64,000 bases of DNA from Paracoccaceae bacterium (GCA_024742405.1 JANSYP010000001.1:1612001-1676000); one strand, 5' to 3'; shown: positions 34,743-45,965, numbered from the stretch's first letter. Numbers and translations: made by a program. Notes: generated by a model not told the origin, from the sequence alone.

Positions 34743-35836
34743 TGCTGAAGGTCGCGCTGGCACATCGCTTCGGCGATTTCGCGCTCGATGTGGCGTTCGA
34801 CGCGCCCCCCGGCATCACGGTGCTCTTTGGCCGCTCCGGATCGGGCAAAAGCACCATCGTAAACGCGATCGCGGGACTGCTGGCGCCGCAGCGGGGCCGG
34901 ATCACCCTGGGGGAGCGGGTATTGCTCGACACCGAGACCCGGCGCGTCGTGCCCCCCCACCGGCGCAAACTGGGCGTGGTCTTTCAGGAAGGCCGGCTCT
35001 TTCCCCATCTGACCGTGCGTCAGAATCTTAGCTACGCGCGCTGGTTTTCGCGCGATCCGGCAGAGACGACCGAAGGCGCACGCATCGTCGAAATGCTGGG
35101 TATCGGCCATCTGCTCGACCGCAGGCCGGCGGGCCTGTCGGGCGGCGAGAAACAGCGTGTGGCCATCGGCCGGTCCTTGTTGGCGCGGCCCGAGCTGATC
35201 CTGGCCGATGAACCGCTCAGCAGCCTCGACGACGCGCGCAAGGCAGAAATTTTGCCCTATTTCGAGCGTTTACGGGACGAGATTCAAGTGCCGATCCTGT
35301 ATGTCAGCCATTCCGCGGTGGAGGTCGCGCGGCTGGCGACGACCGTCATCGCGCTGCAGGACGGGCGGATCGCGCGGCAGGGCCGGGCGCTGGAGGTGCT
35401 CGGCGATCCCATGGTCACTCCCGCGGGCGTGCGCGCGGCGGGCGCGGTGTTGGAAGCGGTGATCGTAGCGCAGCATGGCGACGGGCTGACCGAGCTCGAT
35501 GCCGGCGGAGCGCGGCTGTTTCTGCCGCGGGTCCCCGGCGGGACCGGAAACCGCTTGCGGGTCCGGATCCCGGCTCAGGACGTGCTGCTGTCGCGCGCTG
35601 CGCCCGAGGGGCTTTCGGCACTCAATATCCTGCCCGGTACGGTGGACCAGCTGCGCCAGGGAACGGGGCCCGGCGTGATGGTGTCCCTCCGAACCCGGGC
35701 CGGACCGCTCCTTGCCCGGATCACACGCCGATCGGCAGAGCGTCTCGAACTTGCGCCGGGCGTCGACGTGCATGCGGTGGTCAAGACGATCGCCATAGCG
35801 CGCGAGGATGTCAGCGCAGGAGCTCCGGCGGGCTGA
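34739..35836 (+). CDS. modC: Molybdate ABC transporter ATPase ModC
   Basis: A 365-residue ATPase: Walker A GRSGSGKST, Q-loop VFQEGRLFPHL, signature LSGGEKQRVAIGRSLL, Walker B LILADEPLSSLD and H-loop YVSHS. The C-terminal 90 residues form the molybdate-binding Mop/TOBE regulatory domain (LNILPGTVDQLRQG, RTRAGPLLARITRRSAERLEL) that senses intracellular molybdate. ATGA overlap with modB couples the two. It ends 9 bases from the convergent uxuB-like gene. Confidence 0.95.
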   Translation: MMLKVALAHRFGDFALDVAFDAPPGITVLFGRSGSGKSTIVNAIAGLLAPQRGRITLGERVLLDTETRRVVPPHRRKLGVVFQEGRLFPHLTVRQNLSYARWFSRDPAETTEGARIVEMLGIGHLLDRRPAGLSGGEKQRVAIGRSLLARPELILADEPLSSLDDARKAEILPYFERLRDEIQVPILYVSHSAVEVARLATTVIALQDGRIARQGRALEVLGDPMVTPAGVRAAGAVLEAVIVAQHGDGLTELDAGGARLFLPRVPGGTGNRLRVRIPAQDVLLSRAAPEGLSALNILPGTVDQLRQGTGPGVMVSLRTRAGPLLARITRRSAERLELAPGVDVHAVVKTIAIAREDVSAGAPAG

Positions 35837-35845
35837 CGCAGCCCC

Positions 35846-37210
35846 TCAAGGACCGGCGGTATCGAGTAGATGGCGAACAGTCGCCCGCGCCCCGGTGCGT
35901 TCGATCCGCGCCACGGCCTGGGCAAGCGCGCGGCTCAGTTCCGGCCGGTCCTGTAGGGCCGCCAAGGGCGCACCCTGCCCGGCCAGCGCAGCGACCATCT
36001 GCTCCGGCGCCTCTCCGGCCACGCGGCGCAGCTCTGCATCGCGCGGATCGGACAGCGGCGCGCGCGCCTGCCGGATCGCCACAAGCCACGCGGCCACCGC
36101 CAGGCAGAGGCCCGGGGACGCCTCACCGCGGTCCACACGCTCCAGCCAGGGTGGCACGAGGCGCACTGGCACCTTTTCGGAGTTGTCCGACGCAATCTGA
36201 GCAAGGGCGTGATGCAGCGCCGGATTGGCGAAACGGTCCATCAGGGCGCGCCAGTAGGTCTCCAGATCCGCGCGGGGCAGCCTCAATGTCGGAAAGACCT
36301 CCCTGCGTGCAGTATTCGTGAGCAGTGCGCCGAGGTCCGGGTCGCTCACGGCCTCTGCAACGGTGCTATGGCCGAGCATCGGCCCGAGAGCTGCGAGCGT
36401 GGTGTGCGCCCCATTCAACAGCCGCAGTTTCATGTCCTCGAAGGGGGCGACATCGGATACCATCTGCACGCCCGTCGCCTCGAAGGGCGGGCGGTCCGCC
36501 ACAAAACGGTCCTCGATCACCCACTGGCTGAAAGGCTCCGTCATCACCGGCCAGGCATCCTCCAGCCCGGTCAGCGCCAAGATCTCGTCCAGGTCTGCCT
36601 GGGTCGTAGCGGGCGTGATCCGGTCGACCATCGAGGACGGCGTGGCAAGCTGATCGTCGAGCCACCCCTGCAGACCGTCCGGCGCGGCCTGTCGGATCAG
36701 GGCGCCTGTCCGCGCGCCATTATGGGCGAGATTGTCGCAGCTCAGCACCGTCACAGAGCCGGCCCGCGCCGCGGCCCGTCGCGCGAGCCCGCCGGCCAGC
36801 ACCTGCGCCAGCGGACCGCCGGGACTGTAGCCCTTCTCGGTCACCGTGATCGTCACAAGGCGGATTTCGGGATCGGCCATCCGGCCTATCGCGGCCTCCA
36901 GCCCGGTCTCGACCGACAGCACCGAGCCAATGACCCGGGCGCGCAGACCTTCCGCGCTACGGATGCCCAGCATGTAGAGCCCGTCCTGGGGTGCCAGCGC
37001 CGCCGCCATGTCCGGGCGCCGCAGGGAAGCCCCGCGAATGCCCCAACCGGGCGCCTGCGCCAGCAGGTCGTCGACCGTCACCGCCTGGTGCGCCCGGTGG
37101 AAATTGCCGATGCCGAGATGCAGGATGCCGGGACGCACGTCCGAGCGGTCATAACCCGGCACCTCCGCCGCGCCGCCATAGGCCTGCAGTGCCGCGGTGC
37201 TCAGCCTCAT
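35846..37210 (-). CDS. uxuB: Fructuronate reductase / mannitol dehydrogenase family (UxuB-like)
   Basis: A 454-residue NAD-dependent polyol dehydrogenase of the long-chain mannitol dehydrogenase family. The N-terminus has HLGIGNFHRAHQA (the GxGxFHRAH nucleotide site), and the catalytic block MKLRLLNGAHTTLA provides the KxxxxNxxH residues. With uxaC just upstream (4-base overlap) the role is reduction of D-fructuronate to D-mannonate; tagaturonate reductase or mannitol oxidation are less likely. It is the last gene of the 12-kb hexuronate operon. Confidence 0.88.
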   Translation of the reverse strand: MRLSTAALQAYGGAAEVPGYDRSDVRPGILHLGIGNFHRAHQAVTVDDLLAQAPGWGIRGASLRRPDMAAALAPQDGLYMLGIRSAEGLRARVIGSVLSVETGLEAAIGRMADPEIRLVTITVTEKGYSPGGPLAQVLAGGLARRAAARAGSVTVLSCDNLAHNGARTGALIRQAAPDGLQGWLDDQLATPSSMVDRITPATTQADLDEILALTGLEDAWPVMTEPFSQWVIEDRFVADRPPFEATGVQMVSDVAPFEDMKLRLLNGAHTTLAALGPMLGHSTVAEAVSDPDLGALLTNTARREVFPTLRLPRADLETYWRALMDRFANPALHHALAQIASDNSEKVPVRLVPPWLERVDRGEASPGLCLAVAAWLVAIRQARAPLSDPRDAELRRVAGEAPEQMVAALAGQGAPLAALQDRPELSRALAQAVARIERTGARATVRHLLDTAGP

Positions 37211-38628
37211 GCGCCGCTGCTCGCCAGCCGGTAGGTCCGCCGGGGCAGCGTGACGGTCAGGTCACGGGCGATCTCGTGAGCCTCTTCCTCGCGCAGCCTG
37301 TGATCGGCCACGCGCGCGGCCAGAAACGCCGCATCGAGCCTGCGGGACATGTCGTGGCGCGCGGGCAGCGAGGGGAATGCGCGGGTGTCGTCGGCGAACC
37401 CCACGGTGTTGTAGAAGCCCGCCGTTTCGGTGACCGCCTCGCGAAAACGGGTGATCCCGTCGGGCGCATCGAAAAACCACCAGGCCGCCCCGAGGAGCAG
37501 CGCGGGATAGGCCCCGGCCATTGGCGCAAGCTCGCGCCCCAGCGTTGTCTCATCGAGCGTGAAGACGACGATCCGAAGGCCCGGCGCGTTGCCCACGGCA
37601 TTGAGCAGCGGTGCGAGCCCGTCGGTGAAGTTCGCGCGCCGCGGGATGTCGAACCCCTTGTCCGGGCCAAAGCGCGCATGGACGCGGCGATTGTGATTGC
37701 GCGCGGCACCCGGATGGATCTGCATCACCATGCCATCCTCAATGCTCATCCGTGCCATTTCAGTGAGCATCTGCGCCCGGAAAAGCGCGACATCCTCGGG
37801 TGCAGCTGTGCCGCGGCGCACACGGTCATAGAGCGCTCTGGCCTCGGCGCGGCCCAGATCGGCGGTCTGCGGGTCGGGGACGCCATGGTCGGTGGCCACA
37901 GCGCCGGCGGCGCGAAAGGCCCCGCGCCGGACGCGGTGAGCATCGAGATACCCATCCCAGCGGTCGAGATTACAGCCCGTCAGATCGGCCAGCCGGTCCA
38001 GCCCCGCCCGAAAACGCGGATGGTCGGGATCGGTCACCTCGTCGGGCCGGTAGGTCGTGACCACGCGCCCGGCCCAGGCGCTGTCGCGGAGCGTGCGGTG
38101 GTGGTCCAACGGGTCGAGCGCGCCTTCGGTCGTGGCCAGCATTTCGATGTCGAACCGCTCGAACAGCGCGCGGGGACGGAACTCCGGTTGAGTCAGGCAC
38201 GCCGCAATCCGATCATAGGCGGCGTCGGCGGTGTCGGGACCGAGCGGTGCGGTCAGGTCGAAGAGCGTCTCGAACGCATGGTCCATCCAGAGCCGGGTCG
38301 GCGTGCCCCGAAAGAGATGGTAATGCGCCGCGAACCGACGCCACACCGCACGCATGTCGGTCTCTGCCGGTCCGCCATCCAGCGGAGCGACGCCAAGATC
38401 CTCATAGCGGACGCCCTGGCTGACCAGCATCCGAAGCACATAGTGATCCGGCCGCACCAGCAAGCTCGCCGGATCGGCAAAGGGTGCGTCCTCGGCGAAC
38501 CAGGCCGGATCGCAATGGCCATGGGGGCTGAAGATAGGCTGGTCGCGGATACCGGCGTAGATCGCCCGCGCGATGTCTCGAGTACGCGGTTCCGGCGGGA
38601 AAAGCCGGTCGGGATGGAGCAGGCTCAT
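37207..38628 (-). CDS. uxaC: Glucuronate isomerase UxaC
   Basis: A 473-residue amidohydrolase-fold isomerase. The N-terminal SPHGHCDPAWFAEDAPFADPASLL has the metal-site HxH pattern, and VRPDHYVLRMLVSQGV, DMRAVWRRFAAHYHLFRGTPTRLWMDHAF and GMVMQIHPGAARNHN are UxaC blocks. It isomerises D-glucuronate to D-fructuronate or D-galacturonate to D-tagaturonate. It overlaps both neighbours by four bases (ATGA), showing tight coupling in the operon. Confidence 0.93.
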   Translation of the reverse strand: MSLLHPDRLFPPEPRTRDIARAIYAGIRDQPIFSPHGHCDPAWFAEDAPFADPASLLVRPDHYVLRMLVSQGVRYEDLGVAPLDGGPAETDMRAVWRRFAAHYHLFRGTPTRLWMDHAFETLFDLTAPLGPDTADAAYDRIAACLTQPEFRPRALFERFDIEMLATTEGALDPLDHHRTLRDSAWAGRVVTTYRPDEVTDPDHPRFRAGLDRLADLTGCNLDRWDGYLDAHRVRRGAFRAAGAVATDHGVPDPQTADLGRAEARALYDRVRRGTAAPEDVALFRAQMLTEMARMSIEDGMVMQIHPGAARNHNRRVHARFGPDKGFDIPRRANFTDGLAPLLNAVGNAPGLRIVVFTLDETTLGRELAPMAGAYPALLLGAAWWFFDAPDGITRFREAVTETAGFYNTVGFADDTRAFPSLPARHDMSRRLDAAFLAARVADHRLREEEAHEIARDLTVTLPRRTYRLASSGA

Positions 38629-39677
38629 GGGGCGAGCCCCTGACAGACCGGGATCGTCGCGTCGAGCGGCAGGCTCACCCGCGCGCCGGTGCGATCGGCA
38701 TGGTAGATGGCGGTTGCCAGCTCCACCGCGGCGATGCCGTCTTCCAGCGTGACCGCCGTGCCCGCGCCGTCCAGACCGTCCGCGACCGCGGCAAGAAATC
38801 CGGCGAATCCCTCCAGCACTGCGGGTGCATCGGTGATGATCTGATCGATGGCGGCCTGATCGGCCGGGGCGCGGGCGGTGAACCGCCAGTTCCCCTGCCC
38901 CGGCGTATAGGGTAAACAGCCGCTCTCCGCGGTCAGGTTCTGAAAGACGAACCGCAGCCGGCTCGTGTCGTCGGCAGCACCGAGCGTGATGGACGAGGTC
39001 GCCAGCCCTCCCCCCGACGTGCGCAAGGCGATGGCCGCGCAGTCTTCGGTCTCGATCCCGTTGATCCGCGTATCGAGCATGGCGGACACCTCCTCGACGC
39101 GACCGAAATAGCGCGACAACAGGTCATGTGCATGGATGGCGTGGGACAGAACGGCACCGCCCAGTTCATGGCTCCACTTTCCGCGCCAGGGTACCGAGTA
39201 GTACGCGCTGTCACGGTTCCAATGCGTCTCCAGCGATGCGACCTCCGGCCGTCCGGTCAACCCGGCGGCGACCAGAGCGTCGAGCACGGCGAAGGCCTGT
39301 CCGTAGCGATACTGGAACACAGGGAACACCTGTCGCCCGCGGTCCCGCGCGATCCCGGCCAACTGTCGCGCGTCGAGCAATGATCCCGCGAGCGGCTTTT
39401 CGACGATGACATGCTTGCCGGCTGCCAGGGCTGCCCGCGCAACCGGACCATGAAGACGCGGCGGCAGGCAGATATCGACCAGTTCCACCGCGGGATCGGC
39501 TAGTACACCGTCAATCTCGGCACTCACAGTCGCGCCGCATCGGGCCGCTTGCGCCGCGGCGCGCGTCGGATCGAGATCGCACACATGGACCACGCGGTAG
39601 CGCCCGGGTAGCGCGAGATAGCCGTCGATATGCTCGGCCCCGATCCCCGCGCCCAGAACAGCCACAGCCCGTGTCAT
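38625..39677 (-). CDS. Gfo/Idh/MocA family oxidoreductase 1
   Basis: A 350-residue NAD(P)-dependent sugar oxidoreductase. The N-terminal Rossmann fold (AVAVLGAGIGAEHIDGYL) leads to VEKPLAGSLLDARQLA (the EKP motif with the catalytic-site Lys) and the C-terminal alpha/beta domain with SHELGGAVLSHAIHAHDLLSRYFG, which holds the substrate-binding GG-x-DxxxH-like pattern. Start 39677 overlaps the stop codon of the next upstream gene (ATGA). First of three paralogues in tandem, each apparently intact. Such enzymes oxidise or reduce hydroxyls of sugars, inositols or sugar acids; the substrate is open. Confidence 0.88.
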   Translation of the reverse strand: MTRAVAVLGAGIGAEHIDGYLALPGRYRVVHVCDLDPTRAAAQAARCGATVSAEIDGVLADPAVELVDICLPPRLHGPVARAALAAGKHVIVEKPLAGSLLDARQLAGIARDRGRQVFPVFQYRYGQAFAVLDALVAAGLTGRPEVASLETHWNRDSAYYSVPWRGKWSHELGGAVLSHAIHAHDLLSRYFGRVEEVSAMLDTRINGIETEDCAAIALRTSGGGLATSSITLGAADDTSRLRFVFQNLTAESGCLPYTPGQGNWRFTARAPADQAAIDQIITDAPAVLEGFAGFLAAVADGLDGAGTAVTLEDGIAAVELATAIYHADRTGARVSLPLDATIPVCQGLAP

Positions 39678-40690
39678 GCCAGGGCACCCCGCCGGATGGC
39701 CTGCGCCTGGGCGGTCAGTGCAAGCTCCATCACCTTGAAGCAGTGCGCCTGTCCCATGGCCGTCTCGGTCCGGTCGCGCACATCGGCGATCAGCCGGTCG
39801 AAATAGGGCAGCGACGCATCCGCCGCGTTGATATGTTCGCAGCGCGTGCCATTGGTCAGAAAGAGATGGTCCGTGCCCGGCCGCCCCGCCACATCGACAT
39901 ATTTGCGCAACTCGATGGTGCCTTTGGTCCCGAGGATCGTCAGCCGCCCGTCCCCCCAGGTCGGCAGCGCGTCGGGCGTGTACCAATCGACGCGGATATA
40001 GCCCTGTGCCCGGTCGGAGCGCAGCAGGATCTCGCCGAAATCCTCCAGGCCCGGGTCGCCCGGGTTGGCGAAGTTGCCGATGGTGGCCGCCAGGATCTCG
40101 GCGTCCTCGGAACCGGTGAGATAGAGAAACTGGTCCAGCTGATGCGAGGCGATATCCGTCAGGATACCGCCATAGCGGGCGGGCTCAAAGAACCAGTCGG
40201 GCCGCGTCGCGCGATTGAGCCGGTGGGGTCCGAGGCCGACGGTCTGCACCACCTGTCCGATGGCGCCCTCGGTGATCAGTTCGGCCGCGCGGGTGACGGC
40301 GGGCACCTCGAAGCGTTCGGAAAAATCGATGGACCAGATGCGCCCGGTTTCGGCGACGCAGGCGCGGAGGCGGTCAAGCTGCTCCAGCGTGGTGCATCCG
40401 GGTTTGTCACTCATCACTTCTTTCCCTGCGCGCATCGCCTCTATCGCCAGGTCTGCGCGGCGATCCGGAATATCCGCGATCAGGATCATGTCGATGTCGG
40501 GATCTTCCAGCAGCATGTGGCGGTCGGGCACGCGCGGGATGTTCGGAAAACGCTCGATGAACCCGTCGAGTGGCTGGGGCGCGCCGTCGGTCCACCAGCC
40601 CGCGCACCGGCACCCCCGGTCGAGCATATGAGCGAGCTGTCCGTAAATGTGGCGGTGGTCGATACCGATCACACCCAGGGTCAGGGTCAT
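39674..40690 (-). CDS. Gfo/Idh/MocA family oxidoreductase 2
   Basis: A 338-residue paralogue, divergent from its two neighbours. Instead of a GxGxxG opening it begins LTLGVIGIDHRHIYGQLAHMLD, a pattern (IGIDH-H) seen in a distinct subgroup. The EKP motif reads SDKPGCTTLEQLDRL, and ARYGGILTDIASHQLDQFLYLTG carries the catalytic Asp/His. These differences suggest a different reaction or cofactor preference from the other two. Overlaps both neighbours by four bases. Confidence 0.85.
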   Translation of the reverse strand: MTLTLGVIGIDHRHIYGQLAHMLDRGCRCAGWWTDGAPQPLDGFIERFPNIPRVPDRHMLLEDPDIDMILIADIPDRRADLAIEAMRAGKEVMSDKPGCTTLEQLDRLRACVAETGRIWSIDFSERFEVPAVTRAAELITEGAIGQVVQTVGLGPHRLNRATRPDWFFEPARYGGILTDIASHQLDQFLYLTGSEDAEILAATIGNFANPGDPGLEDFGEILLRSDRAQGYIRVDWYTPDALPTWGDGRLTILGTKGTIELRKYVDVAGRPGTDHLFLTNGTRCEHINAADASLPYFDRLIADVRDRTETAMGQAHCFKVMELALTAQAQAIRRGALA

Positions 40691-41717
40691 CGCGTGTCCT
40701 CCAGCGTGACGAGACGACCCTCGCGGGCCGAGGTCTCCAGCGCGGTGATCAGCCGGTGGACGCGCAAGGCTTCGCCGCCCGTGACACGCGGCGGTCGGCC
40801 CGTGGCGACAGCCTCCGCAAAATCGGCGATCAGCGCCCTGTGCCAGTCATAGGGAAAGTCCATCGGGTCGGCTCCGCCACCGGTTCCGGCCTCTTCGCCG
40901 ATGCGCTCTGTCCGCCCATCGCGCCAGCGCAAGGTCAGAACACCAGAGGCAAGTTCCGCCGTGGCACGCTCGCAGCACAGAGTGAGGGTTTCGGCATCGC
41001 CCGGATACTCCGCGGTCGTCGCCATCAGCGAGCCGATGGCACCGGAGGCGAACCGCAGCCCGCCGGCGACGAAATCCTCCGCCTCCATCCGGTGGAACGC
41101 GGTCGTGGCGGCCATCGCCTGAACCTCGCGCACCGGGCCCGTGAGCGAGAGCATCAGATCCAGTGTGTGGATCGCCTGGCTGATCAGAACCCCGCCACCG
41201 TCGCGCGCATAGCTGCCGCGGCCCGGCACGTCGTAATAGCTCTGCTCTCGCCACCACGGCACGACAGCGTGGACGATCCGGACCTGCCCGAGCGCGCCTT
41301 CGGCCAGCAACCCTGCCAACGCCTCGGACGCCGCGCGGAACCGGTGCTGGAACACCACGCCGAGCTGCACACCCGCCCCGTCGCAGGTGGCGACGATCCG
41401 TTCGGCCGCGGGCGTCGTCCGTTCGAGCGGCTTTTCCGACAGCACATGCTTGCCCGCCGCGGCGAAGCGCGCGACGATGTCGGTGCGGGCGTCAGGCGGA
41501 GTGACCAGGAGCAGCGCATCGACAGAGGGGTCAATTGCCAGCCCGTCGAGATCCTCGGTTACAGGGAACCCATAAGCCTTCGCGAAGGCCTGCCTCGACG
41601 CGTAGCTGCGCGCAAAACAGCCACGCACTTCAATCCGGGGTTCGAGATCGCGCAGGGCCAAGGCGTGGGGTTTCGCCGCCATCCCAAGCCCGACCACGGC
41701 CATGCCAAACGGGCGGG

Positions 41718-41721
<4 letters not shown>
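40687..41721 (-). CDS. Gfo/Idh/MocA family oxidoreductase 3
   Basis: A 344-residue enzyme with a standard Rossmann start (GMAVVGLGMAAKPHALAL), LSEKPLERTTPAAERIV (EKP) and SYARDGGGVLISQAIHTLDLMLSLTG, carrying the GG-x-H/D substrate site. Closest in pattern to oxidoreductase 1. It is coupled by four-base overlaps to oxidoreductase 2 and to the transport ATPase. Together the three could carry out serial oxidation and reduction, for example epimerisation through a keto-sugar. Confidence 0.88.
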
Positions 41722-42802
<1,081 letters not shown>

Positions 42803-42806
<4 letters not shown>

Positions 42807-43813
42807 CGGCTGCGCATTCTGGCGGCCAGCGCCGGCTCGGCGCGTTGCATGCGGCCGGGCGGCAGACCGCGGAGGATCTGGGCGATATCGTCGAGCATCA
42901 TGGCGCGGATGCGGGCATAGCTGGCCTCCAGACCGCCCGCGAGATGGGCGGAGAACAGGATGTCGGGTGCCGCGCGGACCGACGCGTCGTCCGGCACGGG
43001 TTCTTCGGGGAACACGTCGATGGCTGCGCGAAAAACACCCTGGGAGGCGAGATCCACGAACGCGTCAAAATCCACGATCTCGGCGCGAGAGGCCAGGATC
43101 ACAGAGGCGTCCGGGCGGACCGTCTCAAGCCTTGCGCGATCGAGCGCACCTTCGTTTTCATCCGTGACACCGGCGAGCAGAAAGAGGACGTCCGAGCCCG
43201 AAAGCGCGGTCTCAAGCGAAACCGGTTCCAGACCCTCGGCCCGCAGATAGCCCTCCGACAGCCAGGGATCATGGACGCGCAGGCGCACGCCGAACGGACG
43301 CAGGAGCGGTGCCAGCGCGCGACCGAGATTGCCGTAGCCGATCAACGCGACCTCGGCGCCATAGAGGCTGCGCGCTGTTCGGTTCCCCGCGATGCCGTAC
43401 TCCTCGCGCCCCGCACGGAACGCGGTATTCGCTGCCGGCAGGCCGCGCAGCAGCGCGATCGCCTGGCCGAGGCAGAACTCTGCCACCGCCGGTGCCATGG
43501 CCGGGGCGGCGCTGAGCACATGGATGCCGCGGGCCACGCAGCCGGCGTAGTCGATATTGGGCTCCCAGTTCGCCTTGACGTTCAGGATCGCGCGCAGCTT
43601 CGGCGCACGGGCGAGGCGGTCCGCCGGCATGTCGGTCTGGCCGACCAGCACCACCATGTCGCCCAGATGCGCCTCCACCAGATCGCCCGGCGCCCGGCTG
43701 CCCCAATGGGCGACGACCCGGCCGATCCCGGCAAGGGCCTCGGCGCACTCGGGCGTGTAGACCATCGCTTGCGTCCGCGGATGGGGGTCGAGGAAAATCA
43801 AGGGCGCGCTCAT
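42803..43813 (-). CDS. D-isomer-specific 2-hydroxyacid dehydrogenase
   Basis: A 336-residue NAD(P)-dependent dehydrogenase. The nucleotide site is VALIGYGNLGRALAPLL; the active-site Arg lies in ILASRAEIVDF, the Glu in VFPEEPVP and the His in LFSAHLAGGLE, so the full Arg/Glu/His triad is present. Family members reduce 2-keto acids such as glyoxylate, hydroxypyruvate or 2-keto sugar acids. In this operon a keto-aldonate is likely. Overlaps both neighbours by four bases. Confidence 0.9.
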
Positions 43814-44883
43814 TTCATCCCCGAACTGGCGATACCGGTGGTGATGAATTTCTGCAGAAAGGCAAAGACGACCACGACCGGGATCAAGGTCACGACTGTC
43901 ATGGCGAGGATGTAATGCCACTGCACGTCGAGCTCGCCCTGGAACGCGTTGAGCCCGACCTGCAGCGTGTAGACCTCGGAGCGGTTGAGCACGATGAGCG
44001 GCCAGAGAAACTCGTTCCACCGCCACATGATCGAAAAGATCGCCAGGACAGCGATGGCGGGCATCGCCAGCGGCAGCACGACGCGCCAGTAGATCGTCCA
44101 TTCTGACGCCTTGTCCATGCGCGCAGCCTCGATCAGGTCCCGCGGGATCGTCAGCATATACTGGCGTAACAGGAAGACGCCCGTTGGGGTCGCGGCACCC
44201 GGCAGGATCACGGCCCAGAGCGTGTTGACCATGCCGAGCTGCGTGACGACCAGATAAACCGGGACCAGAATGACGGTGATCGGGATCATCAGTGTGCCGA
44301 TGACGAAGATCATGATCGTGCCACGGCCGCGGAACTCGTAGATCGCAAGCCCGTAGGCCGCCATGGAGTTGATCAGAAGCGTTACGATCGTCGCCACCGT
44401 GGTCACGACGACGGAGTTCCAGAGGTAGCGCAGGAAATCGAACCGTTCGAGCGGGTCGATATAGTTCTCCAGCGCTAGACGGAACTCGCGGATCGCCTCG
44501 CGGTTCTCGATCGGCACGCGGAAGGTCTGGGTCGGATCGGCAGGGTCGATCATCTGGCTGACGATGCCGATGCGCCGGATCTGGGCGAGTTCGCGGGTCG
44601 TGCCGTCCTCCATCGTGACGTCGAAGAGAAGCAAGGGATCGTCATGGCCCTCCACCGTCACCTCGATCTGGCCGAGCGGCAGGAAGGTCGGCGGAAACTC
44701 CACCAGCCCGGCGGGCGTCTTGAAGGACGACATCACCAGCCAGACCACCGGTCCGAACATCAGCAGGACACCAAAGGCGAGATAGGCGTAGGAGAAGACG
44801 TCGGTCCAATGCAGTCGCACCCGCCCCCGTGTTTCGGTCATCAGGCGCCCCGGCGCCATGCTCGGACCTGCCGCCTCAGCCAT
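43810..44883 (-). CDS. Sugar ABC transporter permease 2 (MalG-like) with periplasmic insertion
   Basis: A 357-residue permease of the MalG type. The first helix (about 31-51) is followed by a polar region, residues about 65-135 (IEVTVEGHDDPLLLFDVTME, RELAQIRRIGIVSQ), that is predicted to be periplasmic and beta-rich, then five helices with the EAA loop LIEAARMDKASEWTIYWRVVLPLAMPAIAV. Standard MalG-like permeases of about 280 residues lack this insertion, which may contact the binding protein or ligand. The start at 44883 overlaps the MalF-like gene by 8 bases; a start 14 codons later is possible. Confidence 0.92.
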   Translation of the reverse strand: MAEAAGPSMAPGRLMTETRGRVRLHWTDVFSYAYLAFGVLLMFGPVVWLVMSSFKTPAGLVEFPPTFLPLGQIEVTVEGHDDPLLLFDVTMEDGTTRELAQIRRIGIVSQMIDPADPTQTFRVPIENREAIREFRLALENYIDPLERFDFLRYLWNSVVVTTVATIVTLLINSMAAYGLAIYEFRGRGTIMIFVIGTLMIPITVILVPVYLVVTQLGMVNTLWAVILPGAATPTGVFLLRQYMLTIPRDLIEAARMDKASEWTIYWRVVLPLAMPAIAVLAIFSIMWRWNEFLWPLIVLNRSEVYTLQVGLNAFQGELDVQWHYILAMTVVTLIPVVVVFAFLQKFITTGIASSGMK

Positions 44884-45910
44884 CGGACTCTCCGGCGTCG
44901 CGCCGGCGTGCCGCGGCGAGCTGCAGCATCGTCAGAACGAAGAGCACAAGGCCGAGCACGACGGAGGCGGCGGCCGCGAGCCCGAAATTCTGCACCTGTT
45001 CCGTAAAGGCCGTGTTGTAGATGTACTGCACGATGAACTGGGTCGCCGTCCCCGGCCCGCCGCCGGTGAGAACATAGACCTCATCAAAAATCTGAACGCC
45101 TTTGATAAGCGCCAGCACGATCACCACCACCATGGTCGGCCACAGGAGCGGCAGGGTGATCCGGCGAAAGACACGCATGGGGCGGGTTCCGTCCATCTCT
45201 GCGGCCTCATAGAGATCCGGCGGGATTGCCTGCAACCCCGCCAGCAGGATGAGCGTGTAGAACCCCATATGGGCCCAGATCGATACGAAGATGGCCCAGA
45301 ACATCGCCCATTCCGGCGAGACGAAGAACAGGATCTTGTCAAACCCCAGCGAGACGAGCGCCGCATTCAGCAGCCCGTCACGCAACAGGATCCATTTCCA
45401 GATCAGCGCCACGACCACGGGCGACAGCAGCACCGGAAAGAAAAACACCGCCCGGAAGAAGCCCCGCGCCCGGATCTCGCGGTTCAGTACAAGCGCTGTG
45501 ACCAGGGAGAAGAGAACGAGGAACGCGACCTGGAAGACGATGAAAAACCCGGTGTTGTAGATGCCGCGCCAAAACCGGTCCTCTCGGCAGGTCAGCGGAT
45601 CGGCAAAGCGCTCGCAGTCGAGCAGGAACGCGTATTGCTCGGTGCCGGTATAGACCCGATCGGTGAGGAAAAGCTGCGTGCCGCCGGTCAGCGAAAAGCC
45701 GAAATTGATGAACACGGGAATGACGACGAAAATCCCGAAGAAGGCGAGGTTCGGCAGCAGAAACACCCACGGCATGCCGCGGATGCCGACAAGCCGCTGC
45801 ACGACCTTAAGCGGGACATCGAGCAGGCGAAACGCCGCGCGCAGCGGCCACCCGGCCGCCGTGGTCAGCCGGGCGCCAAGCCCTGCGCGCGCCTCGTTCT
45901 GCGCTGCCAT
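44876..45910 (-). CDS. Sugar ABC transporter permease 1 (MalF-like)
   Basis: A 344-residue permease with six or seven helices. PWVFLLPNLAFFGIFVVIPVFINFGFSLTG is the opening helix, a polar loop with Cys-containing CERFADPLTCREDRFWRG follows, and the EAA loop is LYEAAEMDGTRPMRVFRRITLPLLWPT. It pairs with the MalG-like permease to form the channel. The gene begins 55 bases after the binding-protein gene. Confidence 0.94.
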   Translation of the reverse strand: MAAQNEARAGLGARLTTAAGWPLRAAFRLLDVPLKVVQRLVGIRGMPWVFLLPNLAFFGIFVVIPVFINFGFSLTGGTQLFLTDRVYTGTEQYAFLLDCERFADPLTCREDRFWRGIYNTGFFIVFQVAFLVLFSLVTALVLNREIRARGFFRAVFFFPVLLSPVVVALIWKWILLRDGLLNAALVSLGFDKILFFVSPEWAMFWAIFVSIWAHMGFYTLILLAGLQAIPPDLYEAAEMDGTRPMRVFRRITLPLLWPTMVVVIVLALIKGVQIFDEVYVLTGGGPGTATQFIVQYIYNTAFTEQVQNFGLAAAASVVLGLVLFVLTMLQLAAARRRDAGESDG

Positions 45911-45965
45911 TGCTGTCCTCCCCGCCCCGCGGCGCCGGCCGTTCCCGTCCGGCGCCGCCTGCGCC

